From positions 3,511 through 67,510 of the forward strand of contig UQNN01000013.1 in assembly GCA_900542445.1 (NCBI GenBank): a DNA stretch of 64,000 nucleotides, in the 5' to 3' direction. Positions 40,158 to 48,401 of the stretch are shown here, piece by piece. A program made the position numbers and the translations under genes. The first letter of the stretch is position 1. Each line of letters begins with the position of its first letter. The DNA comes from an uncultured Eubacteriales bacterium. GTDB taxonomy: Bacteria > Bacillota > Clostridia > Christensenellales > Aristaeellaceae. The notes beneath the pieces are model-generated. The model made no database searches and was not told the origin of the DNA. It worked only from the letters and a program-made list of their open reading frames with translations.

Positions 40158-43079
40158 TTGAGGATTCCGATTTACAGTCGCGATATGACGCGCATCGGAA
40201 CCATCCGCCATGCTTCCAAGGTGGGCTACAAGCGAATGTTCAACGACCTGCATACGGCGAGTTTTGAAATTCCTGCCGATGATGATGCGGACAACGACCT
40301 CTGCGAAACGGTTCACGGCATCGTGGACATCGTGGACGGCGACAAATCCGTTGGCAAATATCGAATCTGCGATCAGCCCGAATCGGATATCACGGGCGAA
40401 GGAGAGTTCATTCAATATGAGCTGGAGCATGTAATCGCCTTCTTGTTTGATGACCGCATTGACGGCTATCTGGAAATGGGCGGTACTGGCGTTTATACCG
40501 AGGATATCATCCGGCATTTGCTCAGCTTGCAGACGGTGAAGCGCTGGCAGCTTGGGCGATGCGATTTTCGATATCAGTTCCAGTATTCGTGGGAAAAGGA
40601 AGATTTGCTCAACGCGCTTTTTTCAATCCCGAAGTGTTTCGACAGCGACTATCATTGGACGTATGACACGGACAGCTACCCGTGGACAATAAGCCTCGTG
40701 CGGGCGGATGATGTACGCAACTGCGAGGTGCGTTACGGCCGCAATGAGCAGAGCATCAAACGGGGACGGGATATCTCCAATCTCTGTACACGGCTGTATT
40801 GCATGGGCAGCGGCGAAGGTGTGAACCAGACAAGCATCCGAACGGTCAATCCGACCGGGAAAAGCTATATTGATTCTCCCAACATCAGCAAGTATGGTGT
40901 CATCAGCAAGCTACTGACGGACAGCTCCATCAGCGACGAAGCGACGCTCTTTGCGAAGGGCAAAGCCTATTTGCGTGAGCTTGAAAACCCGATGTACAGC
41001 TATACCGTCAAAGCGCTGGATTTTCATCGCGTGACGGGGCTGGAATGGGATTTAATCGACGAAGGAAAGCTCGTGCGTCTCAACGATACACGAGCAAAAC
41101 TTGACCTCGACAAACGCATTGTGTCAGTCGAAAAAAGCGACATCGAAGGAAACCCGCTGGATATGACCGTTGAGATTGCAACTCAATCTTCGGATGTGTC
41201 CAGTACGCTGGAAAGCATATCGGCCAAAACGGCCATCACGGCGCAGTATGCACAGGGCGCGACAAATCTGTACGCCATGCAGGCCAGCGACAATGCGGAT
41301 GCGTCGCATCCGGCGGTGATGAACTTCTATGTGCCGACGGCCTGCGCGAAAATCAATCAGGTGCTCTTGAGCTGGAAACTTGAGAATTTCCGAGCGTATG
41401 AGACGGGCGCGGCTGCGGGCGGCGGCGATGTTCGCACGACGCAGGAAGGCGGCGGCAGTACGCAGACGAGCGAGGCCGGAGGCGCAACGACGGTATCTGT
41501 GCCGCAGCGTACCGTGGCGCAGGCAATCACCAGCGGCACACCGATGCAGGATGGGGCTGTCAATGCCAATACGGGATTCGCCAAAACGTTTGATGGCGAC
41601 AACATGTCGAATACGGGCGTTGCGACGGGAACAACGGGAATGTCTGCCGAGATGAATACGGGCATATCCCGCAATGAAGCTGGCGCTATGATGAATACCG
41701 ATGCAGGGGGCGGCGGTTCAACGCAGAGCGGCGGCGGCGGGAATACTGGTGTACCAAGAAATGAGGCAGGCCCGAAGCTGTCCACGGACAGCGGGGGCGG
41801 CGGTTCAACGGGTTCCGGCGGTGGAGGAAGCACGGGCGCACCGCAGAACGCTGGAGGCGCAAAGCTGTCCACGGACAGCGGAGGCGGCGGTTCAACAGGT
41901 TCCGGCGGCGGAGGAAGCACGGGCGCGCCGCAGAACGCGGGAGGCGCAAAGCTGTCTACGGACAGTGGCGGAAGCGGAACGTCAGGAGGCAGCGGTGAGC
42001 TGAACACCAAAACCAATACCGTAGATATCAGCGTCACCAGCAGCGGTGCAGGAACGACAGGCGGCGGCAGCGGAGATACGGGCGATGCGAGTCCCGGCAC
42101 GGACAGCCAAGGCTCGCACAGCCACACGGTGAACAGCCATAGCCACACCTTTTCGTTTTCCATCGGTATTGGACACAACCATAGATTATCCACTGGCGCG
42201 AGCGCGACGGGCGCAATTTCCAGCGGCGTTACGAAGGTTTCAGCAGATAAATCGACGGGTACGAAGTCGCCTGGTACAGACAGTCAGGGGTCGCACAGCC
42301 ATACGGTGAATGCGCATCATCACAGCATCGGAAGCCATACGCACAGCACGCCGAATCATACGCACAGTTTATCGCAGACTGCGCACAAACACTCGATTGG
42401 TAGCCATACGCACTCTATTCCAGCGCATACGCACGGCATGAGCCACTGGCATAACTTCGATGCGCATAGCCATACGGTTCCGGCACATACGCATGGAATG
42501 AGTCACTGGCATAACTTCGATGCGCACAGTCATACGGTTTCGGCGCATACGCACGGCATGAGCCATTGGCACACGATGGATGCGCATACGCATGGATTGT
42601 CATCTCATACGCATGGCATGAGCCATTGGCATACGATAGACGGGCACACGCACCCCATCGGAAATCATGTGCATGATATCACGCATCGGCATGAATTTTC
42701 CCACTACCACATGGTCAATGTGGCCGTTACCGTTCCGGCGATTTCGATTGAAATTCCGGCGCATACGCATAAGGTGAGCGTTCCGGCGCACAGCCATTCC
42801 TTCACGCTTCCGAGCCATACGCATGAAATTCAATATGGCATTTATGAGGGCGATATCGCGTCGAGTGTGACAATCAGAGTGGATGGCGAAGAAATTCCGG
42901 CCGAAAAGGTGAACGGAAACGAAATTGACGTGATTCCATATTTGAGCAAGGACAGCAACGGGAGGATTATGCGCGGAACATGGCACGAGGTGTCTGTTGT
43001 GCCGGACAAGTTGACGAGAATCCGAGCGAACCTTTTTGTGCAGACGTTCGTTACCTCCTATACGGGAGGAAATTACTGA
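40158..43079 (+). CDS. Tail-tip/fibre protein with Gly-Ser linker and histidine repeats
   Basis: 973 residues from TTG 40158. Residues 1-380 resemble the N-terminal domain of phage minor structural (Tal/gp18-type) proteins (RIPIYSRDMTRIGTIRHA). Residues about 515-611 are Gly/Ser repeats built from an 87-bp unit. Residues about 645-890 are dense in His-x-His pairs, with a 20-residue unit HTHGMSHWHNFDAHSHTVPA repeated. HxH arrays in trimeric fibres coordinate metal ions along the axis. The final domain (GTWHEVSVVP) is beta-rich. Confidence 0.8.
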   Translation: MRIPIYSRDMTRIGTIRHASKVGYKRMFNDLHTASFEIPADDDADNDLCETVHGIVDIVDGDKSVGKYRICDQPESDITGEGEFIQYELEHVIAFLFDDRIDGYLEMGGTGVYTEDIIRHLLSLQTVKRWQLGRCDFRYQFQYSWEKEDLLNALFSIPKCFDSDYHWTYDTDSYPWTISLVRADDVRNCEVRYGRNEQSIKRGRDISNLCTRLYCMGSGEGVNQTSIRTVNPTGKSYIDSPNISKYGVISKLLTDSSISDEATLFAKGKAYLRELENPMYSYTVKALDFHRVTGLEWDLIDEGKLVRLNDTRAKLDLDKRIVSVEKSDIEGNPLDMTVEIATQSSDVSSTLESISAKTAITAQYAQGATNLYAMQASDNADASHPAVMNFYVPTACAKINQVLLSWKLENFRAYETGAAAGGGDVRTTQEGGGSTQTSEAGGATTVSVPQRTVAQAITSGTPMQDGAVNANTGFAKTFDGDNMSNTGVATGTTGMSAEMNTGISRNEAGAMMNTDAGGGGSTQSGGGGNTGVPRNEAGPKLSTDSGGGGSTGSGGGGSTGAPQNAGGAKLSTDSGGGGSTGSGGGGSTGAPQNAGGAKLSTDSGGSGTSGGSGELNTKTNTVDISVTSSGAGTTGGGSGDTGDASPGTDSQGSHSHTVNSHSHTFSFSIGIGHNHRLSTGASATGAISSGVTKVSADKSTGTKSPGTDSQGSHSHTVNAHHHSIGSHTHSTPNHTHSLSQTAHKHSIGSHTHSIPAHTHGMSHWHNFDAHSHTVPAHTHGMSHWHNFDAHSHTVSAHTHGMSHWHTMDAHTHGLSSHTHGMSHWHTIDGHTHPIGNHVHDITHRHEFSHYHMVNVAVTVPAISIEIPAHTHKVSVPAHSHSFTLPSHTHEIQYGIYEGDIASSVTIRVDGEEIPAEKVNGNEIDVIPYLSKDSNGRIMRGTWHEVSVVPDKLTRIRANLFVQTFVTSYTGGNY
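41790..41965 (+). repeat. 87-bp tandem repeat encoding the Gly-Ser linker
   Basis: Two nearly exact copies and a partial third of a 29-codon unit (key residues KLSTDSGGGGSTGSGGGGSTG then APQNAGGA). Base differences are mostly silent, suggesting recent duplication or ongoing gene conversion. Confidence 0.75.
42415..42660 (+). repeat. 60-bp tandem repeat encoding histidine-rich units
   Basis: About four 20-codon units containing HTHGMSHWH, differing mainly at third positions and in short insertions (NFDAHSH, TMDAHTH, TIDGHTH). Confidence 0.75.
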
Positions 43080-43097
43080 TATGAAGAAGGTGAAAAA

Positions 43098-44219
43098 ATG
43101 ACAGGCCATGTATATAAGGTCATCGTTGATTTGGGAAAACCGAATGACGACATGATCTGGAATACGCTTGCCAGCGTCGGCGATTCCAAGGCACATCGGG
43201 TCTGCGTCAAAACGGTGCTTAATGGCCAGATCATCGATACGGCAAAATTGCGCGCAATGCTATGCGTGGAGCGGCAGGATACGGCGACCCGCTACATTGA
43301 TGCGGCTTTTGACAGTGAAGGCTATGCGGTGGCCGAACTGGATAAGTCGTGCTATGAGGTTGAGGGACGCTTGAAATGTACGATGCAGATTGCTGATGGA
43401 GATGAGACAATCGTATCTGTCGCACGGATCTATCTGATGGTGACCAAGGCCAATGGTGAAATCATCATCGACCCGTCTCATACGCTTCCGAGCGTCAGAG
43501 AGCTGCTTGCAGAGGTTGCCAACATGAGAGCGGCAACCAAGGAAACCGTGGCAACGAATACGGCGGTCAAAACAGCGGAAAATCAGCGGGTTCAGAATGA
43601 AAACGCGAGGATTGCCGCCGAGAAGAACCGTGCAACTGCTGAAGATCAGCGGATGAAAAATGAAAGCGCGAGAGTAACTGCCGAGAAAAACCGCGTAACA
43701 GCCGAAAACCAGCGGGTTCAGAGTGAAAGCGCAAGGGCGACGGCAGAACAGAGCCGGGCGACCGCCGAGAACAGCCGCGCCAAAGCGGAGGAGCAGCGGG
43801 TCAGCGTTGAGCAGGCACGGGCAACCGGCGAGAGCAGCCGCATCAAGGCGGAGAACGCCCGCGTGGAAGCCGAGAAGGGGCGCGTGACGGCGGAAACGGC
43901 GCGGGTGAAGGAACATACCGCCACACAAAAGGAAAGCAAAGAGCAGGCGCAGAGGGCGAAAGAGGCGGCGGATAAGCTGTCTGACTTTGAAGTGCAGGTG
44001 GAAAGCCTGCCGCCGAGCGCCGACCCGACTGCGCAGGTGACGCAGACCGCGGCCAAGACGACGGTTGCGCTGGGCATCCCGACTTCCAATTTTGCTTACG
44101 CTACATTCTATATCAATCCGGCAACGCGTCAGCTCGTGATGAGGATGCCGAATGGCTTTTCTGCGATTCAATTTCTAATCAAGGACAGAAGATTGGTGGT
44201 GAGGGTTAATGGCAAATGA
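43098..44219 (+). CDS. BppU-like baseplate protein with heptad repeats
   Basis: 373 residues. Residues 1-125 resemble the BppU N-terminal domain, which attaches receptor-binding proteins to the baseplate. Residues about 150-285 are a continuous run of 7-residue units of the form A-E-N-x-R-V-x, a long trimeric coiled coil. A small C-terminal domain (FAYATFYINPATRQLVMRMP) ends the protein. It overlaps the DGR target gene by 11 nt, so it probably carries that protein. Confidence 0.75.
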   Translation: MTGHVYKVIVDLGKPNDDMIWNTLASVGDSKAHRVCVKTVLNGQIIDTAKLRAMLCVERQDTATRYIDAAFDSEGYAVAELDKSCYEVEGRLKCTMQIADGDETIVSVARIYLMVTKANGEIIIDPSHTLPSVRELLAEVANMRAATKETVATNTAVKTAENQRVQNENARIAAEKNRATAEDQRMKNESARVTAEKNRVTAENQRVQSESARATAEQSRATAENSRAKAEEQRVSVEQARATGESSRIKAENARVEAEKGRVTAETARVKEHTATQKESKEQAQRAKEAADKLSDFEVQVESLPPSADPTAQVTQTAAKTTVALGIPTSNFAYATFYINPATRQLVMRMPNGFSAIQFLIKDRRLVVRVNGK

Positions 44220-46107
44220 ACTTTATCAGGATTTGCCGCTGGGCTATGTGCTGCTGGCCTTTACGGGGGCCTATGACAGTACGCATGAATACTGTATGTT
44301 CGAGCATGTCACGCAGCCGGACGGAAAATCTTATGTATATATCAGCGAGACACCCACGAAAGGCAATGAACCGCCGAATGATTCATATTGGATGCTGTTC
44401 TCCAACGTGGGCGATTTGACCGCGTTGAAAGCACAGCTCGCGGAGGCAATCAGCAAAGCCAACGGATTGTCTGATACGCTGACGGCGACGATTGATGCGC
44501 GTCTTGCGGCGCTGACGGAAGCGGGTGGCGCGGAGTTTGCCGAGGTCGTGGATGCGCGCATGGGCGCGTCGGCACTGCGGGAGCGCATGTTGAGCCTGCG
44601 GAACGCATGGGGCTTTGATGCGTACACGACGGGCAAAATCTACACGGTATCCTTTGACAACAGCACGAAGGCGAACGTCGGCACGCGCGGCGATGACGCG
44701 GAGGGGATGATTGCCAACCCGTCTACGAACACGGTGCGCGGCGCGAATGATTTTGATCATGTGCCGATCTTCAACAGTAAGCGCTGTAACGGCTATGTGG
44801 ATGCAAGCGGCGAGTTCATCATCACGGCGATGGAGGGCGAACCCGCCTTCAAGCTCGACGGAACGAATGGCGATGTCTGGGTGCTTTTCAAGACCTGCTG
44901 GTTCAAAATCACGATGGGCGACGATGAGGACGTGTACTCCGTATCGGACGAGCCGCACGGTGAAGGCTGGTTTCCGACTCCGGGCGTTGTTCGTCCTGAC
45001 GGGACGCTTCGCCCATTTATCGCGATTGCAGCCTATAAGGGCGACCTTGAAAACGGCATCCCGCGCAGCCGCAGCGGCGTATGCCCGGCGAATCACGTCA
45101 GCCACAGCAGCATCCAGACAGCGATGCGCAAGAAGGGCGCGCAGTATTGCGGCATGACCAGCAAAGATTTGTTCCATTTGACCATCCTGATGGACATTGA
45201 ATACGCGACGCGGCACGAAAAGAGCGTTGTGTATGGCTGTCTGAGCTACAATTTCCAGTATGCGGCGGCAGTGCAGGAAACGGGCGTGGAGCGGTTCATC
45301 CTGACGGCATCGCAGGCGAATAACATCATCGTCGGCAGCTGCGTATCCATCGGCAACCCGGACAGGCTGAACGGCTCGAATCCGAATCTGGACCGCTATA
45401 ATGCCAGTATGAACGCCAAGGCAGATCGCGTGCTGGTGACGCGCAAGGAAACACTGGAAGATGGCAACGTGGCGATCTACGTCGATAACAGCGGCAAGAC
45501 CTTCGACACGACGACGGGCAGCTTCACGGCTTCCGGTACGGAATACGCCGCGCCGACTTATCTATCCACGATGCCGTGGTGGACGGGCAGTACGGACAAG
45601 GTACTGGGTCCTACCGGCTCACCGGACGCGCTGACCAGCGGCAAGTACGACATGCGCTATCGCTATGTCGAAACCGTCTGGGGCAATCAATATGTTATTC
45701 TGTCTGATGAAGTTCACAAGGGCGAGAAAATCTATGTCGTGGACGACTGCACGAAGCAGGCGACCTCCATCACCAGCGACTACGAGGAGGTCGGCTATGC
45801 GCTTGAATTCACGAAGCTCGACCAGTGGGCATGGATCAGCCGCATGGGGTTTGACCCGGAGCATCCGTCCGTCATGGAAGCGACGGAGTGCAACGCGAAC
45901 TCCACCACCGGCTACTGCTCGGCTCGTTACCTCCCCAACAATACGACCTCAGTCTTTGCGGTGTGGGCGGGCTGCAATCTTTATACTGGTATCTCTGGTG
46001 GTCCGCGCGCGCGTCATCTGTCTGCTGGGCTTACTGCTGAGTACTGGTACTCGTCGTTGCGCCTTTCCGCTACTGGGCGATGCGGGCGCGCAGCGACCGC
46101 GGCGTAA
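44209..46107 (+). CDS. DGR target protein, receptor-binding tail protein with variable C-terminus
   Basis: 632 residues. Residues 1-65 (LLAFTGAYDSTHEYCMFEHV, then PPNDSYWMLFS) look like a small carbohydrate-binding (ChiA1-type) module. A helical stretch (70-135) precedes a large beta domain. The last 50 residues carry the DGR variable repeat: FAVWAGCNL then variable positions, GGPRAR and SSLRLS, as in C-type-lectin-fold DGR proteins such as Mtd. The variable residues (Y590, T591, I593, S594, H601, S603, A604 and others) align with Asn codons in the template. It most likely binds the host surface receptor. Confidence 0.9.
   Translation: MANELYQDLPLGYVLLAFTGAYDSTHEYCMFEHVTQPDGKSYVYISETPTKGNEPPNDSYWMLFSNVGDLTALKAQLAEAISKANGLSDTLTATIDARLAALTEAGGAEFAEVVDARMGASALRERMLSLRNAWGFDAYTTGKIYTVSFDNSTKANVGTRGDDAEGMIANPSTNTVRGANDFDHVPIFNSKRCNGYVDASGEFIITAMEGEPAFKLDGTNGDVWVLFKTCWFKITMGDDEDVYSVSDEPHGEGWFPTPGVVRPDGTLRPFIAIAAYKGDLENGIPRSRSGVCPANHVSHSSIQTAMRKKGAQYCGMTSKDLFHLTILMDIEYATRHEKSVVYGCLSYNFQYAAAVQETGVERFILTASQANNIIVGSCVSIGNPDRLNGSNPNLDRYNASMNAKADRVLVTRKETLEDGNVAIYVDNSGKTFDTTTGSFTASGTEYAAPTYLSTMPWWTGSTDKVLGPTGSPDALTSGKYDMRYRYVETVWGNQYVILSDEVHKGEKIYVVDDCTKQATSITSDYEEVGYALEFTKLDQWAWISRMGFDPEHPSVMEATECNANSTTGYCSARYLPNNTTSVFAVWAGCNLYTGISGGPRARHLSAGLTAEYWYSSLRLSATGRCGRAATAA
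45949..46071 (+). repeat. DGR variable repeat (VR)
   Basis: A 123-bp segment at the 3' end of the target gene, offset exactly 371 bp from the template repeat and aligning without gaps. Of 29 adenines in the template, 18 are replaced by T, C or G here. Only two non-adenine positions differ (C to G at 45963, T to C at 46068). The invariant GC-rich tail TCGTCGTTGCGC (46051-46062) is where homing initiation (IMH) would lie. Confidence 0.95.
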
Positions 46108-46115
46108 GGGGGCAT

Positions 46116-46133
46116 GCGGGGGATTTCCCCCGC
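46116..46133 (+). other. DGR hairpin downstream of VR
   Basis: GCGGGGG (46116-46122) and CCCCCGC (46127-46133) form a perfect 7-bp stem with a 4-nt ATTT loop, starting 8 nt past the target stop codon. DGRs typically have such a short-loop hairpin or cruciform just after VR that aids target recognition. Confidence 0.75.
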
Positions 46134-46142
46134 CGTTACCCG

Positions 46143-46171
46143 TTGCGTGAAGCTGTAAAAAACTGTATAAT
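46143..46171 (+). promoter_or_regulatory. Promoter for the template RNA and reverse transcriptase
   Basis: TTGCGT (46143-46148), exactly 17 bp, TATAAT (46166-46171). It lies between VR and TR, so the TR-RT RNA could be made separately from the late transcript. A strong GGAGGTGAT follows at 46184-46192, but only a three-codon frame follows it. Confidence 0.65.
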
Positions 46172-46319
46172 GCAGGAGTCGGAGGTGATACCGTTGCAGC
46201 GGTAAGCGATAACATACAAGAGCGCCGGAAAGCAGGGGGTGGAACCCCTCCTGCCGCGTGAGCGGCGGACGCAGAAAAATGCGTGGCGCAAAGGGGACTC
46301 CGGGTGCATGGCGAGTGTT

Positions 46320-46442
46320 TCAGTCTTTGCGGTCTGGGCGGGCTGCAATCTTAATAATGGTAACAATGGTGGTCCGCGCGCGCGTAATCTGAATAATGGA
46401 CTAACTAATGAGAACTGGAACTCGTCGTTGCGCATTTCTGCA
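46320..46442 (+). repeat. DGR template repeat (TR)
   Basis: 123 bp matching VR. It contains AAT AAT GGT AAC AAT and later AAT, AAT AAT, AAT, AAC and AAC codons in the VR frame, the adenine-rich codons that give the widest amino-acid range without stop codons on A-mutagenesis. It is non-coding, lying upstream of the RT gene. Confidence 0.95.
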
Positions 46443-46671
46443 TGTATACCCCTATATTTGCACCCGGTTTCGTGCCGCAAAGCATCAGGCGAAAGCCTGC
46501 CCGGACAGAGAGCTCCAGTGGAGCTGACCGCGCAAGTGGTCGCCGAAATCCATCGTTCCAGCACCGATGAACCGAAGGATAGCCTTTGGGGAGGACGCAT
46601 AGACGCTGGGCTATGCGTGCGGTTAGTAGAGTACCGAAAGCCGTTGAGATGCAGAAAGGGGTATTTTTTTC
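46443..46671 (+). ncRNA. Structured spacer RNA between TR and RT
   Basis: No convincing gene. Perfect stems occur in order: CAGGC-GAAA-GCCTG (46486-46499, GNRA tetraloop), AGCTCC-AGT-GGAGCT (46511-46525) and ACGCATAG/CTATGCGT (46595-46602 with 46611-46618). In the Bordetella phage DGR the equivalent spacer is needed to prime cDNA synthesis; the same role is inferred here. Confidence 0.65.
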
Positions 46672-48039
46672 TTGAAGCAGTACTGTAAGCGCGTGAATAT
46701 CCGCAGCATCTACTTTATCAAGCATTGCATTTATGCCTGCTTGGATGGTAAATGGACGCGGCGGGATGTACACGAGCTGCTTGCCGAGTTTTCAGACATG
46801 GACGCGGATGAAGTCGGTCGCTATGCGCGCGATTTATCGGAGCGTTCGCGGCTTTTTCCTGTTGTCGATACGCTGGCAGCATATATCCAGAAATGCCTGA
46901 AAAACCACGACATTCATCTCAGACGCGCGCGGATCAGGAAGATTCAAGACGGTATTGCAAAGAAGCAGCGAAACATTTGTATCGCTTCGATGCTTCAACA
47001 GATTTATGATTACATCGCAAAGATAGGTTTGCAGGAGCTTTTTGACGCGAAATTCGCGCCGCATCAGTGCGCGACGATTCCCGGACGCGGGCAAATCTAC
47101 GGCAAGAAGTTTAACGAGCGCTGGCTGCGTGAGCAGCGCGTGACCATGCGTGGCGGGAAAGCCGTGGGGAAAAGCCCTGTATCGCGCTATGCCATCGAGG
47201 CGGACGTGCGCAAGTGCTACCCGTCCATGTCCATCGGGCAGCTCAAGAAGCACCTCCGGCGTGACGTGCGAAACCCGGAGCTTTTGTGGCTGACGGAGTA
47301 CCTGATCGACAAGATGACGCGGGAACAGCACAACCTGCACCGGCGCAAGCTGACGGCGGAAACGCGGTTTTCGGACGGCGGGGGCTTGCAGGGACGGCGC
47401 GTTCGACGCGGCATATCTATCGGGTCGTATCTGTCCTGCAATCTGTGTAACTACATCATATCGTATGCGTGGCATTATCTGATGCAGCAGGCGGTACGAT
47501 GGGAGATGCGCAGGGGCAAGCGGACGCGCGTGCGGATGGTGACGCATTGCGATATCTACATGGACAATTTTCAGATTTTTGGCAGCAACAAGCGCGACCT
47601 GATGCGCGTGGAGCGGATGCTTGAAAAGTACATGCGCAAGGAGCTGGGCATGCGGATTAAAGGCTGCTGGCGGCTGTATCGGCTTGACTATCTGGACAAG
47701 CAGGGCAGGCACCACGGCAGCCCGGCAGACGGCATGGGCTATGTGGTCTATCGCGATAAGACGCGGATGCGCGGACGGATTTTCCTTCGTGCGCGGCGGA
47801 AGTATGCACGCATGGAAAAGCTCAAGCGGCAGAAAAAGCGCCCGTCCAAGCGGCTTTGCGGCGGCGTGATTTCCTATCATGGCTGGTTTGACCACATCGA
47901 GGCGCGCGGATGGCAGCGAAAAAACGACTTCAAGTATAGCATTTTCAGGACTGCCCGCAGGGAGATGGGCAGGTACGCAAGGGAGGAAGTGCAGCATGAT
48001 CGACTTTGTGCGATCCAGCGAGCCGCTCTCGCCGGTTAG
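46672..48039 (+). CDS. DGR reverse transcriptase
   Basis: 455 residues from TTG 46672, with AGAAAGGGG upstream. RT motifs: AxDVRKCYPS-type motif A with Asp178, GISIGSYLSCN near 247-257 (the IGxxxS variant typical of DGR RTs rather than QGxxxSP), motif C YMDN at 296-299, and GYVVYRDKTRMRGRIFLRARRK, the DGR thumb/end region. The usual second Asp of YxDD is Asn299 (codon AAT at 47566-47568). It copies TR RNA with errors opposite adenine. No Avd gene is visible beside it. Confidence 0.92.
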   Translation: MKQYCKRVNIRSIYFIKHCIYACLDGKWTRRDVHELLAEFSDMDADEVGRYARDLSERSRLFPVVDTLAAYIQKCLKNHDIHLRRARIRKIQDGIAKKQRNICIASMLQQIYDYIAKIGLQELFDAKFAPHQCATIPGRGQIYGKKFNERWLREQRVTMRGGKAVGKSPVSRYAIEADVRKCYPSMSIGQLKKHLRRDVRNPELLWLTEYLIDKMTREQHNLHRRKLTAETRFSDGGGLQGRRVRRGISIGSYLSCNLCNYIISYAWHYLMQQAVRWEMRRGKRTRVRMVTHCDIYMDNFQIFGSNKRDLMRVERMLEKYMRKELGMRIKGCWRLYRLDYLDKQGRHHGSPADGMGYVVYRDKTRMRGRIFLRARRKYARMEKLKRQKKRPSKRLCGGVISYHGWFDHIEARGWQRKNDFKYSIFRTARREMGRYAREEVQHDRLCAIQRAALAG

Positions 48040-48349
48040 GGCAGTCGCCCGCGCCGGAGGCGGCACGGATATCTGGCTCAGGAAAAATATTCAAGGTCCT
48101 CTTACCGAGCAATCGGGGGAGGACTTTTCTGATGCCTATTATGAGGCGGAGGAAGCGTTTCTGCGGGCGGAGGAAACCGTCGGCGCGGAGGACGTGGAAG
48201 CCGCTTTTGACAGCTACTGGGGCAAGGCGGCGGATTATGACCCGCATGTGCCGATGCCGACAGACAAGGAACGCATCGCGCAGCTTGAGGAGCAGAACAC
48301 GATGCTGACCGAGTGCATTTTGGAAATGAGCGAGATCGTCTATGGCTAA
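47996..48349 (+). CDS. Small phage protein after RT
   Basis: 117 residues from ATG 47996 after AGGGAGGAAG, overlapping the RT end by 44 nt. Acidic, with a C-terminal coiled coil (DKERIAQLEEQNTMLTECILEM) typical of small proteins encoded after tail fibres. It is too acidic to be a convincing Avd, which is a basic four-helix bundle. Function unknown. Confidence 0.65.
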   Translation: MIDFVRSSEPLSPVRAVARAGGGTDIWLRKNIQGPLTEQSGEDFSDAYYEAEEAFLRAEETVGAEDVEAAFDSYWGKAADYDPHVPMPTDKERIAQLEEQNTMLTECILEMSEIVYG

Positions 48350-48401
48350 ATGGGCGACCTCGCTTTTATTTCAGATTCTTTTCGGGAAAGGAGGCGAGGA
48401 T

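Noticed and set aside
41357..42193. Proline-rich minus-strand open frame
   Set aside because: It is the complement of the Gly-Ser repeats in the tail-tip gene.
41700..42660. Tandem repeats considered as a CRISPR array
   Set aside because: Units are contiguous, in frame and protein coding, with no unique spacers; no cas genes nearby.
46239..46688. 149-codon frame covering TR and the spacer
   Set aside because: Part of it mirrors the VR-encoded sequence because it contains TR; the region is better explained as non-coding DGR RNA.
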